From assembly GCF_900186465.1 (NCBI RefSeq), contig NZ_LT891958.1:310001-374000 (forward strand): a stretch of DNA of 64,000 nucleotides. Reading direction: 5' to 3'. The translations under genes and the position numbers were made by a program. Below are positions 16,536-27,180 of this stretch, in pieces. The notes beneath the pieces were generated by a model, which did not search any database, was not told the DNA's origin, and saw nothing but the letters and a program-made list of their open reading frames with translations. Positions within the stretch are counted from its first letter, which is position 1. Each line of letters starts with the position of its first letter. This DNA is from Centipeda felix (GTDB taxonomy: Bacteria; Bacillota; Negativicutes; Selenomonadales; Selenomonadaceae).

Positions 16536-17495
16536 TTATTCGTTGTCCTGTCTCAAGGAGAGTCCAAGCTCCTCAAGTTTTTTCTTCACTTCATCCAGAG
16601 ATTTGCGTCCCAGGTTGCGCACCTTCATCATATCGTCCTCGGTCTTCTGCGCGAGATCGGCAACCGTATTGATGCCGGCGCGCTTGAGGCAGTTGAAGGA
16701 ACGAACGGAAAGATCCAGATCATCGATGGTCATCTCGAGCACCTTCGCGCTGTCGTCGACCTCCTCGGGCGGGAAGTTCGGAACTTCCTCCTCCTCCTCG
16801 ACCATGCTACCGTCCATGTTCTGGAACAGACGCAGGTGCATGACGAGGATCGCCGCCGCCTTGCTCACCGCTTCCTCAGGACGGATGGAGCCATTCGTCC
16901 ATACCTCGAGGATGAGACGGTCATAGTCCGTGACGTTGCCGACACGCGTGTCCTCTACCGTGTAGTTGACACGCTGCACAGGTGAGAAGATGGAGTCGAT
17001 GGGGATGACGCCGATGACGTCATCCGGTTTCTTGTTCCGATCCGCCGGAACGTAGCCGCGGCCGCGCTCAACGGTCATCTCGATCTTGAGTTTCCCCGTC
17101 TCCCCCATCGTTGCAATATGCAGTTCGGGGTTGAGGATCTCAATGTCGCTGCCGCACTCGATGTCGGCGGCGGTGACTTCGCGCGCGCCGGCCGCCTCGA
17201 TGCGGATCGTGCGCGGCTCGCTGTCCTGCATGCGGATGCAGAGCTGCTTGAGTGCCAGCACGATGCTCGTCACATCATCCCGTACACCGGGAATGGTGGA
17301 GAACTCGTGCAGAACGCCGTCGATTTGGATGGAGGTGACCGCCGCTCCGTCCAAGGACGAGAGCAGCATCCGCCGCAGACTGTTGCCGAACGTCGTGCCG
17401 TAGCCTGGCTCGAGCGGCTCGCAGATGAAGCGGCCGTAACGTCCGTCCTCGCTGATCTCTGCGATCTCGATTTTCGGTTTCTCGATATCTGTCAT
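16536..17495 (-). CDS. rpoA: RNA polymerase alpha subunit
   Basis: 319 residues. N-terminal dimerisation and assembly domain contains [23 protein letters not shown]; the linker is acidic ([13 protein letters not shown]). The C-terminal domain near residue 245 ([15 protein letters not shown]-like, here [17 protein letters not shown], then [19 protein letters not shown]) binds upstream DNA elements and activators. Normal length for Firmicutes and complete. Confidence 0.98.
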   Translation of the reverse strand: MTDIEKPKIEIAEISEDGRYGRFICEPLEPGYGTTFGNSLRRMLLSSLDGAAVTSIQIDGVLHEFSTIPGVRDDVTSIVLALKQLCIRMQDSEPRTIRIEAAGAREVTAADIECGSDIEILNPELHIATMGETGKLKIEMTVERGRGYVPADRNKKPDDVIGVIPIDSIFSPVQRVNYTVEDTRVGNVTDYDRLILEVWTNGSIRPEEAVSKAAAILVMHLRLFQNMDGSMVEEEEEVPNFPPEEVDDSAKVLEMTIDDLDLSVRSFNCLKRAGINTVADLAQKTEDDMMKVRNLGRKSLDEVKKKLEELGLSLRQDNE

Positions 17496-17545
17496 CTATG
17501 TGCCTCCTCCATAATAAACGCGTAATGCAGACACATTCACATTCA

Positions 17546-18139
17546 TTATTTGGAGTAAAGCTCGACGATGGCCTGTTCGTTGACCGGAACGTCAATCTCC
17601 TCACGATGGGGGAAACGTGTCACCGTGCCCGTCAGGTTTGCCTGATCGGCAGTGAGCCATGCGGGTGCGGAGAGTGCATTGCTGCTCTCCTTAAGCTCCT
17701 TGAAGAACGCGCCGGAGCGGCTCTTTTCGGCGACCTCGATCACATCGCCCTCATGGACGAGTGCGGAGGGGATGTCGACGCGCTTGCCGTTCACCGTGAA
17801 GTGTCCGTGGCGGACAAGCTGACGTGCCTGACGGCGCGTGTTAGCGAGGCCGAGGCGGAACACGACGTTGTCCATGCGGCGCTCGAGGAGGCAGAGGAGG
17901 TTTTCACCGGTGACGCCGGACATCTTCTTTGCCTTCTCATAGTAGCCGCGGAACTGACGCTCGAGAACGCCGTAGATGAACTTCGCCTTCTGCTTTTCCT
18001 TGAGCTGAAGTCCGTACTCAGAGACCTTGCGGTTCGTGCGGCGGAGCTGACGCGTCGACTGGCGCGAACGACCGAGGGTCGCCGGCTCGAGTCCGAGGGC
18101 ACGGCAGCGCTTTAAGACTGGTACTCTATCAATTGCCAT
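17546..18139 (-). CDS. rpsD: 30S ribosomal protein S4
   Basis: 197 residues. Primary 16S rRNA-binding protein; S4 often also represses its own operon. The RNA-binding S4 domain is clear ([32 protein letters not shown]). This is the zinc-free form: the N-terminus has a single Cys (VLKRCRALG) instead of the four-Cys motif. In the usual place between rpsK and rpoA. Confidence 0.97.
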   Translation of the reverse strand: MAIDRVPVLKRCRALGLEPATLGRSRQSTRQLRRTNRKVSEYGLQLKEKQKAKFIYGVLERQFRGYYEKAKKMSGVTGENLLCLLERRMDNVVFRLGLANTRRQARQLVRHGHFTVNGKRVDIPSALVHEGDVIEVAEKSRSGAFFKELKESSNALSAPAWLTADQANLTGTVTRFPHREEIDVPVNEQAIVELYSK

Positions 18140-18159
18140 GTTGTTTCATCCACCTCCTG

Positions 18160-18552
18160 TTAGACGCGGCGACGCTTCGGCGGACGGCATCCATTGTGCG
18201 GGATGGGCGTCACGTCTTTAATCATGTTGACTTCAAGGCCCGTTGCCTGCAGCGAGCGAATGGCAGCCTCACGGCCGGCACCCGGTCCCTTGACATAGAC
18301 CTCAACGGACTTGAGTCCGTGCTCCATTGCGGCCTTTGCCGCCGTCTCTGCTGCCATCTGTGCAGCGAACGGCGTGCTCTTGCGCGAGCCGCGGAAGCCG
18401 AGACCGCCCGCACTCGCCCACGAGAGCGCATTGCCGCTCTTGTCGGTGAGCGTGACGATCGTATTGTTGAACGTCGAGCTGATGTGTGCAACGCCCGACT
18501 CTATGTTCTTGCGAACTTTTTTCTTGGAACGTGTTGTTTTCTTAACAGCCAC
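18160..18552 (-). CDS. rpsK: 30S ribosomal protein S11
   Basis: 130 residues with the S11 landmarks [38 protein letters not shown] and the basic C-terminus [13 protein letters not shown]. Platform protein of the small subunit. Starts with GTG ([12 protein letters not shown]), with a GGAGG box nearby. Confidence 0.97.
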   Translation of the reverse strand: MAVKKTTRSKKKVRKNIESGVAHISSTFNNTIVTLTDKSGNALSWASAGGLGFRGSRKSTPFAAQMAAETAAKAAMEHGLKSVEVYVKGPGAGREAAIRSLQATGLEVNMIKDVTPIPHNGCRPPKRRRV

Positions 18553-18567
18553 CTCTACGAGCCTCCT

Positions 18568-18936
18568 TTACTTTTTCTTGCCTGCGACGGCCTTCTTCGG
18601 GCCCTTGCGCGTGCGCGCATTGTTCTTCGTGTTCTGTCCGCGGACAGGCAGGCCGAGACGGTGGCGGCGGCCACGGTAGCAGCCGATATCAACGAGACGC
18701 TTGATGTTCATCTGAATTTCGCGGCGAAGGTCGCCCTCCACCACGGCGTTCTTGTCGATGGCATCACGAAGTCTGACGACTTCATCCTCCGTGAGGTCGC
18801 GCGTACGCGTATCGGGGTTCACGTCCGCAGCTGCGAGCAGCTTCTTCGAGGTCGTGAGACCAATGCCGAAGATGTACGTCAGCGCAATTTCAATTCTCTT
18901 GTCACGGGGCAAATCTACACCGGCAATACGTGCCAT
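18568..18936 (-). CDS. rpsM: 30S ribosomal protein S13
   Basis: 122 residues, starting [22 protein letters not shown], with [22 protein letters not shown] in the C-terminal tail that contacts the P-site tRNA. Complete and of usual length. Confidence 0.97.
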   Translation of the reverse strand: MARIAGVDLPRDKRIEIALTYIFGIGLTTSKKLLAAADVNPDTRTRDLTEDEVVRLRDAIDKNAVVEGDLRREIQMNIKRLVDIGCYRGRRHRLGLPVRGQNTKNNARTRKGPKKAVAGKKK

Positions 18937-18951
18937 AAGTGCACCTCCTTT

Positions 18952-19065
18952 TTATCCTTGTCTTTGTTTATGCTTGGGGTTCTCGCAAATGACCATAACG
19001 CGGCCTTTGCGCTTGATGATCTTGCATTTTTCACAGATTTTCTTGACAGACGGTCTTACCTTCAC
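18952..19065 (-). CDS. rpmJ: 50S ribosomal protein L36 (zinc-ribbon form)
   Basis: 37 residues, too short for routine ORF calling. Reads [20 protein letters not shown], then [17 protein letters not shown], with the CxxC...C...H zinc ligands of the C+ form. GTG start with AAGGAGG eight bases upstream. Sits in its normal place between infA and rpsM. Confidence 0.95.
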   Translation of the reverse strand: MKVRPSVKKICEKCKIIKRKGRVMVICENPKHKQRQG

Positions 19066-19144
19066 TGCGCTTGCCTCCTTCCGTCTCCCTGCGCGCACGG
19101 GGCAGCGGAGCTGTGCCGCATACCCGAAAACGTCGATCTTATCT

Positions 19145-19173
19145 ATTCTAGCATAAAAACTTCGTTTTGACCA
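19145..19173 (-). promoter_or_regulatory. Internal promoter for rpmJ-rpsM-rpsK-rpsD-rpoA-rplQ
   Basis: Minus strand: TGGTCA, 17 bases, TAGAAT with an upstream TG (extended -10). Predicted transcript starts about 70 bases before rpmJ. The infA-rpmJ gap of 158 bases is the longest gap in this part of the cluster, which supports an internal start. Confidence 0.5.
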
Positions 19174-19223
19174 GTTTTTCCTGCTAATCAGCCGAACGCC
19201 CTATAATCGGTGCTTTCCTCGTA

Positions 19224-19442
19224 TTACTTAAAGCGATAGGTAATGCGTCCACGGGTCAGATCGTACGGGGTGAGTTCGATGGTCACCTTGTCGCCCGGAA
19301 GGATACGGATGAAGTTCATGCGTATTTTTCCGGAAACATGAGCGAGGACGACGTGTCCGTTCTCAAGCTCGACCTGGAACATCGCATTGGGAAGCTTCTC
19401 AACAACTCTTCCCTCTACCTCGATGACATCCTGCTTTGACAT
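19224..19442 (-). CDS. infA: Translation initiation factor IF-1
   Basis: 72 residues with the OB-fold of IF-1 ([20 protein letters not shown], then [20 protein letters not shown] and the end [10 protein letters not shown]). Binds the ribosomal A site during initiation. It lies 18 bases after adk; the map gene normally found between them in Firmicutes is not here. Confidence 0.97.
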   Translation of the reverse strand: MSKQDVIEVEGRVVEKLPNAMFQVELENGHVVLAHVSGKIRMNFIRILPGDKVTIELTPYDLTRGRITYRFK

Positions 19443-19460
19443 TCTTCCCTTTCGCTCCTT

Positions 19461-20108
19461 TTACGCCTCAAGGACGGCGGCAAGATCCGCCTCCACCTTT
19501 GCGATGTCCTGTCGGCCGTCGATCTCCTTGTAGACGCCCGCTTTCTTATAGTAGTCGATCAGCGGACGCGTCGAGGACTCATAGACGGAAAGACGGCTCT
19601 TCATTGTCTCCTCGCTGTCGTCGGCACGCTGGTAGGTCTCACCACCGCAGTCGTCGCAGACCCCCTCCACCTTCGTCGGGTTGAACTTCACGTGGTAGGA
19701 ATGTCCGCAGCTCTTGCAGATGCGGCGTCCGACAGCGCGCTCGATGAGATCGGCGGCGGGGACGCTGATGTTGAGAACGGCGGTGAGTGCCATCCCGTTG
19801 TCCTTCAGGATCTCTGCGAGGGCATCCGCCTGCTCGACGGTGCGCGGGAATCCATCGAGGATGAATCCCTTCTCCTTGCAGTCCAGCTTACTGAGCCGCT
19901 CACGCACGATGCCGATGGTGACGGAATCGGGAACGAGCTTCCCTGCGTCCATGTAGGACTTCGCCTCTTTGCCGAGGGGGGTCCCCTCTTTCACGGCTTC
20001 ACGAAACATATCGCCCGTGGAGATGTGAAGAACATTGTAGCGTTTTACAAGGTTTACCGCCTGCGTGCCCTTGCCGGCACCCGGGGGACCCATCAAAATG
20101 ATCTGCAT
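19461..20108 (-). CDS. adk: Adenylate kinase (zinc-binding long form)
   Basis: 215 residues. Converts ATP + AMP to 2 ADP. P-loop [11 protein letters not shown] near residue 7, AMP-site [10 protein letters not shown], and [13 protein letters not shown]. The LID contains two CxxC pairs (CKSCG and CDDCG) for a structural zinc, typical of Gram-positive-lineage enzymes. Follows secY by 18 bases. Confidence 0.97.
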   Translation of the reverse strand: MQIILMGPPGAGKGTQAVNLVKRYNVLHISTGDMFREAVKEGTPLGKEAKSYMDAGKLVPDSVTIGIVRERLSKLDCKEKGFILDGFPRTVEQADALAEILKDNGMALTAVLNISVPAADLIERAVGRRICKSCGHSYHVKFNPTKVEGVCDDCGGETYQRADDSEETMKSRLSVYESSTRPLIDYYKKAGVYKEIDGRQDIAKVEADLAAVLEA

Positions 20109-20126
20109 AGGGATCTCCTTCGTACG

Positions 20127-21383
20127 TTATTTCATAAAGCCTTCGTAGTGGCGCATGACCACCATCGACTCGATCTGCTTCATCGTCTGGAGGGCAACGC
20201 CCACGACGATGAGAAGTGCCGTGCCGCCGAAGTACACGCCCTGGATGTGCGTCGCCTCTGCGATGAGGTTCGGCAGAACCGCGATGAACGCGAGGAAGAA
20301 CGCACCCGCGAGGGTGATGCGCGTCAGCACATAGTCGAGATAGTCCGCCGTCGCCTGACCGGGACGAAGCCCGGGGACGAAGCCGCCGTATTTTTTGAGG
20401 TTGTCCGCCATATCCTGGATCTTCACCGTCACCGATGTGTAGAAGTAGGTGAAGAAGATGATCATGAGGACATAGAGCGTCGTCTGGAGGGGTTTTCCCC
20501 ACTCCAGATAGGACGCCGCCGTCTTGACCCACGGAATATCGACGAACTGTGCCACCGTGATCGGGAACATGAGCACCGACGAGGCAAAGATGATCGGGAT
20601 AACGCCCGCCTGATTGACCTTGAACGGAATATGGCTCGAATGTCCCGTCGCCGTGCGGCCGCCGACGACACGCTTCGCATACGTGATTGGGATGCGGCGG
20701 AAGCCGGTCTCAATGTGAATGACGAAGACGATCATCGCCAATGCAATCACGCCGAACGCAAACACGCTGAAGTAGCTGATTGTGCCTGCCTTGACATAGG
20801 CGAGGATCGTGCCGATGTTCTTCGGCAGCGCTGCGACGATACCGGCGAAGATGATGAGCGAGATGCCGTTGCCGACACCGTTCGCTGTGATCTGCTCTCC
20901 GAGCCACATGAGGAACACCGTCCCCGCCGTCAGTGTGATGGCGATGATGAGGATGTTCACGGGGTTCGGGTTGAGAATCGCGGTCTTGAGGCCGATCGAC
21001 ATGCCGATCGCCTGGAAGAACGCGAGCACCACCGTCAGGTAGCGCGTGACCTTCGTCGTTTTCTTATGCCCCTCCGCGCCTTCCTTCGACCACTGCTCGA
21101 GCGTCGGTACAACGACGTTGAGCAGTTGGATGATGATGGCTGCGTTAATGTAGGGCGTAATGCTCATTGCAAAGACGGAAAATTTGCTGAACGCACCGCC
21201 CGAAAAGAGATCGAGGAGGCCGAACAACGTTCCCTGCGAGAAGAGCTGCTCAATCGCCGTGGGGTCAACGCCCGGCACGGGGATGTGCGTTCCCATGCGG
21301 AACACGGCGAACATGATGAGCGTGAAGATGATCTTCTGCCGCAGCTCGGGAATCTGAAAGATGTTGCCAAGGGCACTGAGCAC
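20127..21383 (-). CDS. secY: Preprotein translocase subunit SecY
   Basis: 418 residues with ten TM helices. Forms the protein-conducting channel through the inner membrane. Landmarks: MFAVFRMGTHIPVPGVDPTA at the start, the plug/TM2 region GGAFSKFSVFAMSITPYINA, and PGLRPGQATADYL in the cytoplasmic loop that meets SecA or the ribosome. GTG start, beginning 1 base after the rplO stop, so likely coupled. Confidence 0.97.
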   Translation of the reverse strand: MLSALGNIFQIPELRQKIIFTLIMFAVFRMGTHIPVPGVDPTAIEQLFSQGTLFGLLDLFSGGAFSKFSVFAMSITPYINAAIIIQLLNVVVPTLEQWSKEGAEGHKKTTKVTRYLTVVLAFFQAIGMSIGLKTAILNPNPVNILIIAITLTAGTVFLMWLGEQITANGVGNGISLIIFAGIVAALPKNIGTILAYVKAGTISYFSVFAFGVIALAMIVFVIHIETGFRRIPITYAKRVVGGRTATGHSSHIPFKVNQAGVIPIIFASSVLMFPITVAQFVDIPWVKTAASYLEWGKPLQTTLYVLMIIFFTYFYTSVTVKIQDMADNLKKYGGFVPGLRPGQATADYLDYVLTRITLAGAFFLAFIAVLPNLIAEATHIQGVYFGGTALLIVVGVALQTMKQIESMVVMRHYEGFMK

Positions 21384-21384
21384 C

Positions 21385-21828
21385 TTAGACCACCTCTACT
21401 TTGCCGCCTGCTGCTGCGATTTTCTCCGCGGCACTCTGGGTAAAGCCCTGTGCACGCACGGTGAGGTTCTTGACCGTCAGTTCACCGCCGCCGAGAATAC
21501 GGACGCCGTCACGGACGTTCTTCAGGATGCCCGCCTCGATGAGCGCAACGGGATCAACCGTCGTGCCGTCCTCGAAGCAGTTCAGGCTGCCGACGTTGAC
21601 CTCGGCGAACGTCTTTGCCCAGACGTTCTTGAAGCCGCGCTTCGGCAGACGACGGTAGAGAGGCATCTGGCCGCCCTCAAAACCGGTGCGGACACCGCCG
21701 CCTGAGCGGGACTTCTGCCCCTTCATGCCGCGGCAGGAGGTCTTGCCCATGCCGGAGCCGATACCGCGGCCGACGCGCTTACGCACGGCACGCGATCCCT
21801 CCGCAGGCTGTAATTCATGCAGTTTCAT
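21385..21828 (-). CDS. rplO: 50S ribosomal protein L15
   Basis: 147 residues. Begins [20 protein letters not shown] and has the Gly/Lys-rich loop [20 protein letters not shown]; ends [12 protein letters not shown]. The start at MKLHELQP is chosen on conservation; the frame remains open 25 codons further upstream into rpmD. Confidence 0.97.
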   Translation of the reverse strand: MKLHELQPAEGSRAVRKRVGRGIGSGMGKTSCRGMKGQKSRSGGGVRTGFEGGQMPLYRRLPKRGFKNVWAKTFAEVNVGSLNCFEDGTTVDPVALIEAGILKNVRDGVRILGGGELTVKNLTVRAQGFTQSAAEKIAAAGGKVEVV

Positions 21829-21847
21829 AGATTCTTGCCTCCCCTCT

Positions 21848-22033
21848 TCAATCTGCGATCTCTTCCACCGTGATGAGGTGGGAGACTTTGTGAAGCTGTC
21901 CACGCACGGCAGGCGTGTCGGGAAGCTCGGTCACGGAGTTGCGCTTGCGCAGTCCGAGTGATTTTACCGTTTTGCGCTGCGTCTCAGGACGACCGATCAA
22001 GCTGCGCGTCAGGGTAACTCTGACTTTTGCCAT
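21848..22033 (-). CDS. rpmD: 50S ribosomal protein L30
   Basis: 61 residues: [20 protein letters not shown], then [20 protein letters not shown]. Small single-domain protein of the large subunit. AGGAGG-type site before the ATG. Confidence 0.96.
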   Translation of the reverse strand: MAKVRVTLTRSLIGRPETQRKTVKSLGLRKRNSVTELPDTPAVRGQLHKVSHLITVEEIAD

Positions 22034-22048
22034 GTTCGTTCCTCCTTA

Positions 22049-22555
22049 TCAGCCAAAAATCTCATGAACGGACTTGCCGCGAAGTGCTGCGACCTCTGCG
22101 GGGCTCTTGAGTCCCATGAGGCCTTCCATCGTGGCACGCACCATGTTGTTCGGGTTCGACGAGCCAAGCGACTTCGTGAGGATGTCGCGCACGCCTGCGA
22201 GCTCCAGAACGGCACGCGCCGGGCCGCCGGCGATAACGCCGGTACCTTTTGCGGCAGGCTTCAGGAGGACGCGGCCGGCACCGAAGATGCCCGTGATCTC
22301 ATGCGGAACCGTACGCTCTTCGCGCAGCGGCACCTCGATGAGGCTCTTCTTGGCATCCTCAATGCCCTTGCGGATCGCCTCGGGTACCTCGGCAGCCTTG
22401 CCGAGTCCGACGCCAACCTTGCCCTTCTTGTTGCCAACGACAACAAGTGCGCTGAAGGAGGAGCGTCGGCCGCCCTTGACAACCTTCGATACGCGGTTGA
22501 TGAATACGACACGCTCCTCGAACTCCGGCGTCTCGTTTTCGTTATGTCTAGCCAT
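22049..22555 (-). CDS. rpsE: 30S ribosomal protein S5
   Basis: 168 residues with the double-stranded RNA-binding domain ([39 protein letters not shown]) and C-terminal half containing [19 protein letters not shown]5 contributes to decoding fidelity; Gly/Arg positions at the S4 interface look normal. Confidence 0.97.
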   Translation of the reverse strand: MARHNENETPEFEERVVFINRVSKVVKGGRRSSFSALVVVGNKKGKVGVGLGKAAEVPEAIRKGIEDAKKSLIEVPLREERTVPHEITGIFGAGRVLLKPAAKGTGVIAGGPARAVLELAGVRDILTKSLGSSNPNNMVRATMEGLMGLKSPAEVAALRGKSVHEIFG

Positions 22556-22567
22556 GCTTTCCCTCCT

Positions 22568-22927
22568 TTAGAATTTCAGTCCGGCTTCGCGTGCCGCCTC
22601 TGCGAGAGCAGCGACGCGGCCATGGTAGATGTAGCCGCCGCGGTCAAAGACGACCTCGGTGATGCCCTTTTCAAGAGCCTTCTTAGCAACAGCTGCGCCG
22701 ATGGCCTTTGCGGCCTCGACGTTGCCGCCGTACTGCGAGAAGCCCTTGTCCTTTGAGCTCGCGGAGACGAGCGTCACGCCCTTTTCATCGTCGATGATCT
22801 GTGCGTAGATGTTCTTTAGGCTGCGGAATACATTGAGACGCGGACGTGCCGCCGTTCCTGCAATGTGATTGCGCACGCGCAGATGGCGCTTCTGGCGCGC
22901 CTGATTCTTATCCTGCTTGATAAGCAC
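22568..22927 (-). CDS. rplR: 50S ribosomal protein L18
   Basis: 119 residues: [40 protein letters not shown], and the C-terminal [20 protein letters not shown] that binds 5S rRNA. GTG start. Confidence 0.97.
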   Translation of the reverse strand: MLIKQDKNQARQKRHLRVRNHIAGTAARPRLNVFRSLKNIYAQIIDDEKGVTLVSASSKDKGFSQYGGNVEAAKAIGAAVAKKALEKGITEVVFDRGGYIYHGRVAALAEAAREAGLKF

Positions 22928-22948
22928 AGTGTGTCACTCCTCTCCTTC

Positions 22949-23500
22949 TTATTTCTTGCCCTTCGCGCCGGCTTTGCCTTCCTTGCGGCGGATATGCTCT
23001 CCGGCGTACTTGATGCCCTTGCCCTTATACGGCTCCGGCTCGCGATGCGCGCGGATCTCAGCAGCGACCTGACCGACGGCTTCCTTGCTGATGCCGGAGA
23101 CCGTAATGACCGTCGCCGAGGGGCACTCGAACGTGATGCCCTCGGGCGGCTCAACGACAACGGGGTGCGAGAAGCCAAGCGAGAGGTTGAGGTTCTTGCC
23201 CTGTTTTGCCGCACGATAGCCAACACCGCTAATCTCAAGGGTCTTGGTGAAGCCTTCCGAGACGCCGACCACCATGTTGTGGATCAGCGCACGGGAAAGG
23301 CCGTGGAGCGACCTGTGCGTTTTATCGTCCGACGGACGTGCGACCGTAACGACGCCGTCCTCGACGGTTATTTTCATATCCGGATGGATCACCCGCGAAA
23401 GCTCGCCCTTCGGGCCCTTGACCTTCACGAGATTCTCCGCACCGACCGTGACGGTAACACCGGACGGAATGTGAATCGGTGCTCTTCCAATTCGTGACAT
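22949..23500 (-). CDS. rplF: 50S ribosomal protein L6
   Basis: 183 residues. [19 protein letters not shown] is the conserved start; the frame is open 24 codons upstream but those residues are not L6-like. Two repeated L6 domains, the second with the conserved [20 protein letters not shown] near the end. Confidence 0.97.
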   Translation of the reverse strand: MSRIGRAPIHIPSGVTVTVGAENLVKVKGPKGELSRVIHPDMKITVEDGVVTVARPSDDKTHRSLHGLSRALIHNMVVGVSEGFTKTLEISGVGYRAAKQGKNLNLSLGFSHPVVVEPPEGITFECPSATVITVSGISKEAVGQVAAEIRAHREPEPYKGKGIKYAGEHIRRKEGKAGAKGKK

Positions 23501-23522
23501 TGTTACACCTCCTGCCTGTGCG

Positions 23523-23921
23523 TTACCATACGAATGCGAGAACTTCGCCGCCGAGACCTGCCTTGCGGGCATCCTTGTCGCTCATGATCCCCTTAGACGT
23601 GGAAATCACGGAGATGCCGAGACCGCCGTAGACGCGCGGGAGCGCATCGTGCTTGGCGTACTGACGAAGTCCGGGCTTGGAGACGCGCTTCAGGCCGGAA
23701 ATGACATGCTCACGCTTTGCTCCATACTTCAGCGTGACGGTGAGGACGCCCTGCTTGCCGTCCTCCTGGAAGGTGTAATTCTCGATGAAGCCTTCCTTTT
23801 TCAAGACCTCGGCGATTGCCGTCTTGACCTTTGAGCCCGGGATCGCGACGCTCTCGTGGTAGACCGAGTTCGCGTTGCGGATGCGGGTCAGCATATCTGC
23901 AATAGGATCAGTCATTGCCAT
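23523..23921 (-). CDS. rpsH: 30S ribosomal protein S8
   Basis: 132 residues. [20 protein letters not shown] at the N-terminus and the signature [20 protein letters not shown] near the C-terminus. 16S central-domain binder. Two ATGs are in tandem (MAMTDP); AGGAGG is ten bases before the first. Confidence 0.97.
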   Translation of the reverse strand: MAMTDPIADMLTRIRNANSVYHESVAIPGSKVKTAIAEVLKKEGFIENYTFQEDGKQGVLTVTLKYGAKREHVISGLKRVSKPGLRQYAKHDALPRVYGGLGISVISTSKGIMSDKDARKAGLGGEVLAFVW

Positions 23922-23947
23922 GAATCGATATCCTCCTTATATACGTA

Positions 23948-24133
23948 TTACCAACTTGCCTTGGTTACACCAGGGATGGCGCCCTTGTAACTCTGCTCAC
24001 GGAAGCAGATACGGCACATATCAAACTTGCGGATGTAGCCATGCGGACGTCCGCAGATCTTGCAGCGGTTGTACTTACGCGTCGAGAACTTCGGCTCTTT
24101 GCTCCACTTCTCGATCATTGACTTCTTTGCCAC
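23948..24133 (-). CDS. rpsN: 30S ribosomal protein S14 type Z
   Basis: 61 residues with a GTG start ([20 protein letters not shown]). Zinc-binding form: CKICG and CRICF give the four Cys ligands. Short type Z S14 is normal in the spc operon of Firmicutes. GGAGG lies close upstream of the GTG. Confidence 0.96.
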   Translation of the reverse strand: MAKKSMIEKWSKEPKFSTRKYNRCKICGRPHGYIRKFDMCRICFREQSYKGAIPGVTKASW

Positions 24134-24152
24134 AGTTGTTCCTCCTTGCCCG

Positions 24153-24692
24153 TCATGCGCGGAACGGCATACCCATGAGACGCAGGAGCTCTTTGGCCTC
24201 TTCGTCCGTATGCGCGCTCGTGACGATGACAATGTTCATGCCGCGGATCTTGTCGATCTTGTCGTAGTCAATCTCGGGGAAAATGAGCTGCTCGCGCAGA
24301 CCCACGGCATAGTTGCCGCGCCCGTCGAATGCCTTCTCACTGACGCCGCGGAAATCGCGGACGCGCGGAAGTGCGACGTTCATGAATTTATCGAGGAACT
24401 GATACATGCGCGTGCCGCGCAGCGTGACCTTGCAGCCGATCGGCATGCCCTCACGGAGCTTCCATGCAGCGAGCGACTTCTTCGCGCGCGTGAGCTGGGG
24501 CTTCTGGCCGGCAATCGCGGTGAGATCCGTCACAGCGGCATCGAGTGCCTTCGGGTTGCCGACGGCTTCGCCGACGCCCATGTTGATGATGATCTTCTCC
24601 ACCTTCGGGAGCTGCATGACGTTCTTATAGCCGAACTTCTCCGTCAGCGCGGGAGCAACTTCCTTCTGATACTTCTCTTTGAGTCTATCCAC
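24153..24692 (-). CDS. rplE: 50S ribosomal protein L5
   Basis: 179 residues: [19 protein letters not shown] at the start, [40 protein letters not shown] and [20 protein letters not shown]. Binds 5S rRNA and the P-site tRNA. GTG start. Confidence 0.97.
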   Translation of the reverse strand: MDRLKEKYQKEVAPALTEKFGYKNVMQLPKVEKIIINMGVGEAVGNPKALDAAVTDLTAIAGQKPQLTRAKKSLAAWKLREGMPIGCKVTLRGTRMYQFLDKFMNVALPRVRDFRGVSEKAFDGRGNYAVGLREQLIFPEIDYDKIDKIRGMNIVIVTSAHTDEEAKELLRLMGMPFRA

Positions 24693-24719
24693 TTTGCGTA
24701 TTCCTCCTTTCCTCGAAAA

Positions 24720-25046
24720 TTACTGCTCGATGGGCTCGCCGCACTTCTTGCAGGCGCGTACCTTGCGCTCGCCGATGATGCGGTGTGCGACGCGCGTCGC
24801 CTTGCCGCATGCGGGGCAGACGAGCTGCACCTTGCTCGCAAAGAGCGGTGCTTCCTTCGTGATGATACCGCCCTGCGGTGCGCTCTGGCTCGGCTTCGTG
24901 TGGCGCTTTACCTTGTTGACGCCCTCCACGATGACCTTGCCCTTCTTCGGCTGAGCGACGAGGACCTTGCCCTGCTTGCCCTTATCCTTACCGGAAAGAA
25001 CGACGACCGTATCGCCCTTCTTGACGTTCAGTTTTGCCAGCGACAA
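24720..25046 (-). CDS. rplX: 50S ribosomal protein L24
   Basis: 108 residues. KOW motif ([20 protein letters not shown]) near residue 9, and a C-terminal CPACG...CKKCG zinc-ribbon pair. Assembly initiator of the large subunit. TTG start ([12 protein letters not shown]) with GGAGG seven bases upstream; no better-placed ATG. Confidence 0.96.
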   Translation of the reverse strand: MSLAKLNVKKGDTVVVLSGKDKGKQGKVLVAQPKKGKVIVEGVNKVKRHTKPSQSAPQGGIITKEAPLFASKVQLVCPACGKATRVAHRIIGERKVRACKKCGEPIEQ

Positions 25047-25061
25047 AATAACACCTCCTCC

Positions 25062-25430
25062 TTAAAGAACTTCAGGCGCAAGCGAGACGATCTTCATGAA
25101 ATCCTTCTCGCGCAGCTCACGTGCGACCGGTCCAAAGATACGCGTTCCGCGCGGCGTGTGGTCGTCCTTGATGATGACGGCCGCATTCTCGTCGAAGCGG
25201 ATGTAGGAACCGTCGGGACGGCGGATCCCCTTGACGCTGCGGACGACGACCGCCTTGACGACATCGCCCTTCTTCACCGTGCCGCCCGGCGCTGCCGCCT
25301 TGACGGAGGCGACGATAACATCGCCGATGTTGGCATACTTACGGTATGAGCCGCCCAGTACGCGAATGCAGAGGATTTCCTTCGCTCCTGTGTTATCGCC
25401 GACATTCAGGATTGTTTCCTGCTGTATCAT
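25062..25430 (-). CDS. rplN: 50S ribosomal protein L14
   Basis: 122 residues: [40 protein letters not shown], and [20 protein letters not shown]. Interface protein contacting 16S helix 14. Complete. Confidence 0.97.
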   Translation of the reverse strand: MIQQETILNVGDNTGAKEILCIRVLGGSYRKYANIGDVIVASVKAAAPGGTVKKGDVVKAVVVRSVKGIRRPDGSYIRFDENAAVIIKDDHTPRGTRIFGPVARELREKDFMKIVSLAPEVL

Positions 25431-25445
25431 TGATCTGTTTCCTCC

Positions 25446-25703
25446 TTACTTCGCGCGCTCGAGGATCTCGACCACGCGCCAGCGCTTCGTCTTCGAGAGC
25501 GGACGCGTCTCCATGATCGACACGCGATCACCGATGTGTGCATCGTTCTTCTCGTCATGCGCGTGGAACTTCACCGTCTTCTTGACCGGCTTCTTATACA
25601 TCTTATGCTGCTCGAGCTCCTCGACAGCGACGACAACCGTCTTGTCCATCTTGTCGGACACGACCTTGCCGACTCGTACCTTGCGTACATTTCTATCGCT
25701 CAT
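25446..25703 (-). CDS. rpsQ: 30S ribosomal protein S17
   Basis: 85 residues starting [20 protein letters not shown], with [20 protein letters not shown] and [20 protein letters not shown]. Start set by AAGGAGG; the upstream open frame is repeat-derived sequence and not S17. Confidence 0.96.
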   Translation of the reverse strand: MSDRNVRKVRVGKVVSDKMDKTVVVAVEELEQHKMYKKPVKKTVKFHAHDEKNDAHIGDRVSIMETRPLSKTKRWRVVEILERAK

Positions 25704-25737
25704 CTCTGTGAGCCTCCTTCCCATGCATATCATACCG

Positions 25738-25856
25738 ACTTCTTCATCTTTTCCGCCCTCTCTGCGGGAGCAGCCTCCACAGAGCACCACTCTGCGTTCG
25801 GCTTGTTTTCTTGACAGGACGAAAAATCCATGCGAATTCGGTAGGACTCTTTCACC
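25738..25856 (-). repeat. Interspersed MITE-like repeat, copy D (diverged, inverted orientation)
   Basis: Fills most of the 171-base gap between rpsQ and rpmC. Read on the minus strand it carries the family core: GATTTTTCGTCCTGTCAAG, then CAGAG/CTCTG hairpin arms, GTGGAGG, and GGGCGGAAAAGATG. The terminal inverted repeats have decayed. Being in the middle of the spc operon it is transcribed with the ribosomal mRNA. Confidence 0.7.
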
Positions 25857-25874
25857 AGTTTACCTAACTGAGAC

Positions 25875-26066
25875 TTAGGCGTTTGCCTGCTCGCGCTGAA
25901 TGGTCTTGATGCGGGCAATCGTCTTCTTTACGTCCTTGATACGCATCGGGTTGTCGAGCTGTCCGGTGGCGTGCTGGAAACGGAGGCCAAAGAGCTCTTC
26001 CTTGAGCGACGCGAGTTTTTCCGTGAGCTCATCGGCACTCAGGCCGCGAATCTCATCAACCTTCAT
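25875..26066 (-). CDS. rpmC: 50S ribosomal protein L29
   Basis: 63 residues: [40 protein letters not shown]. Two long helices near the exit tunnel. Its start overlaps the end of rplP by 11 bases. Confidence 0.96.
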   Translation of the reverse strand: MKVDEIRGLSADELTEKLASLKEELFGLRFQHATGQLDNPMRIKDVKKTIARIKTIQREQANA

Positions 26067-26493
26067 TCACTTCACCGCCCTCTACTTCTTCACGTACGAC
26101 GAACTTCGTCTTGATCGGGAGCTTATGCCCAGCGAGGCGCATGGCCTCTGCTGCTACCTCACGCGACACGCCGTCCATCTCAAAGAGGACGCGGCCGGGC
26201 TTTACGACAGCAACCCAGTACTCAGGCGAGCCTTTGCCGGAGCCCATGCGGGTCTCTGCCGGCTTCGCCGTAACGGGCTTGTCCGGAAAAATCTTGATCC
26301 AGACCTTACCACCGCGCTTGATGTAACGCGTCATCGCGATACGCGCAGCCTCGATCTGGCGGTTCGTGATCCATGCAGGTTCCAGAGCGACGAGACCGTA
26401 CTGGCCATGGCTGACCGTGTTGCCGCGCTGTGCCTTACCCTTCATGCGTCCGCGGAACTGCTTGCGGTACTTGACACGCTTTGGAAGTAACAT
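26056..26493 (-). CDS. rplP: 50S ribosomal protein L16
   Basis: 145 residues: [40 protein letters not shown] and [20 protein letters not shown]. Positions tRNA in the A site. The ATG overlaps the rpsC stop by one base. Confidence 0.97.
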   Translation of the reverse strand: MLLPKRVKYRKQFRGRMKGKAQRGNTVSHGQYGLVALEPAWITNRQIEAARIAMTRYIKRGGKVWIKIFPDKPVTAKPAETRMGSGKGSPEYWVAVVKPGRVLFEMDGVSREVAAEAMRLAGHKLPIKTKFVVREEVEGGEVNEG

Positions 26494-27164
26494 TACGCCT
26501 CGCTCCTTTCCTTATTGTTTTTCGGTGTCTGCTTCTTGTCGGGGAGAACCTCGCCCTTGAAGATCCAGACCTTGATGCCGATGCGGCCGTAGGTCGTGTG
26601 TGCCTCAGCCGTTCCGTAGTCGATGTCTGCACGCAGCGTATGCAGGGGAATGCTGCCCTCGCGATAGGACTCGCGGCGGGCGATCTCCGCGCCGCCGAGA
26701 CGGCCGCTGACGGCGATCTTGATTCCCTTCGCGCCGAGACGCATCGTGCGTCCGACCGCCTGCTTCATCGCACGGCGGAACGCGATACGGCGCTCAAGCT
26801 GTGCTGCGATGTTCTCGGCGACGAGCGTCGCATCGAGGTCCGGCTGCTTGATCTCTGCGATATTGATGTCAACGCGCTTCTCGGTGAGGCCCTTGAGCCC
26901 CTCCTTGATCTGCTCGATGCCCGAGCCGCCGCGTCCGATGACCATGCCCGGCTTTGCCGTATGGATCGTGAGCTTCAGGCGGTTCTTGCTGCGCTCCGTC
27001 TCCACGCGGGGAACACCTGCGGTCTGGAGGCTCTTCTTGAGGTAATCGCGAATCTTGATGTCCTCATGCAGATTCTGCGCGAAATCCTTGTCTGCATACC
27101 AGCGGGCATCCCAGTCCTTGACGATGCCAAGGCGAATGCCATGGGGATTTACTTTCTGACCCAA
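26493..27164 (-). CDS. rpsC: 30S ribosomal protein S3
   Basis: 223 residues. [20 protein letters not shown] at the start; KH domain with [20 protein letters not shown]. Forms part of the mRNA entry channel. The start codon is TTG, with GGAGG eight bases upstream. Confidence 0.97.
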   Translation of the reverse strand: MGQKVNPHGIRLGIVKDWDARWYADKDFAQNLHEDIKIRDYLKKSLQTAGVPRVETERSKNRLKLTIHTAKPGMVIGRGGSGIEQIKEGLKGLTEKRVDINIAEIKQPDLDATLVAENIAAQLERRIAFRRAMKQAVGRTMRLGAKGIKIAVSGRLGGAEIARRESYREGSIPLHTLRADIDYGTAEAHTTYGRIGIKVWIFKGEVLPDKKQTPKNNKERSEA

Positions 27165-27180
27165 ACTGTTTCCCTCCCTA

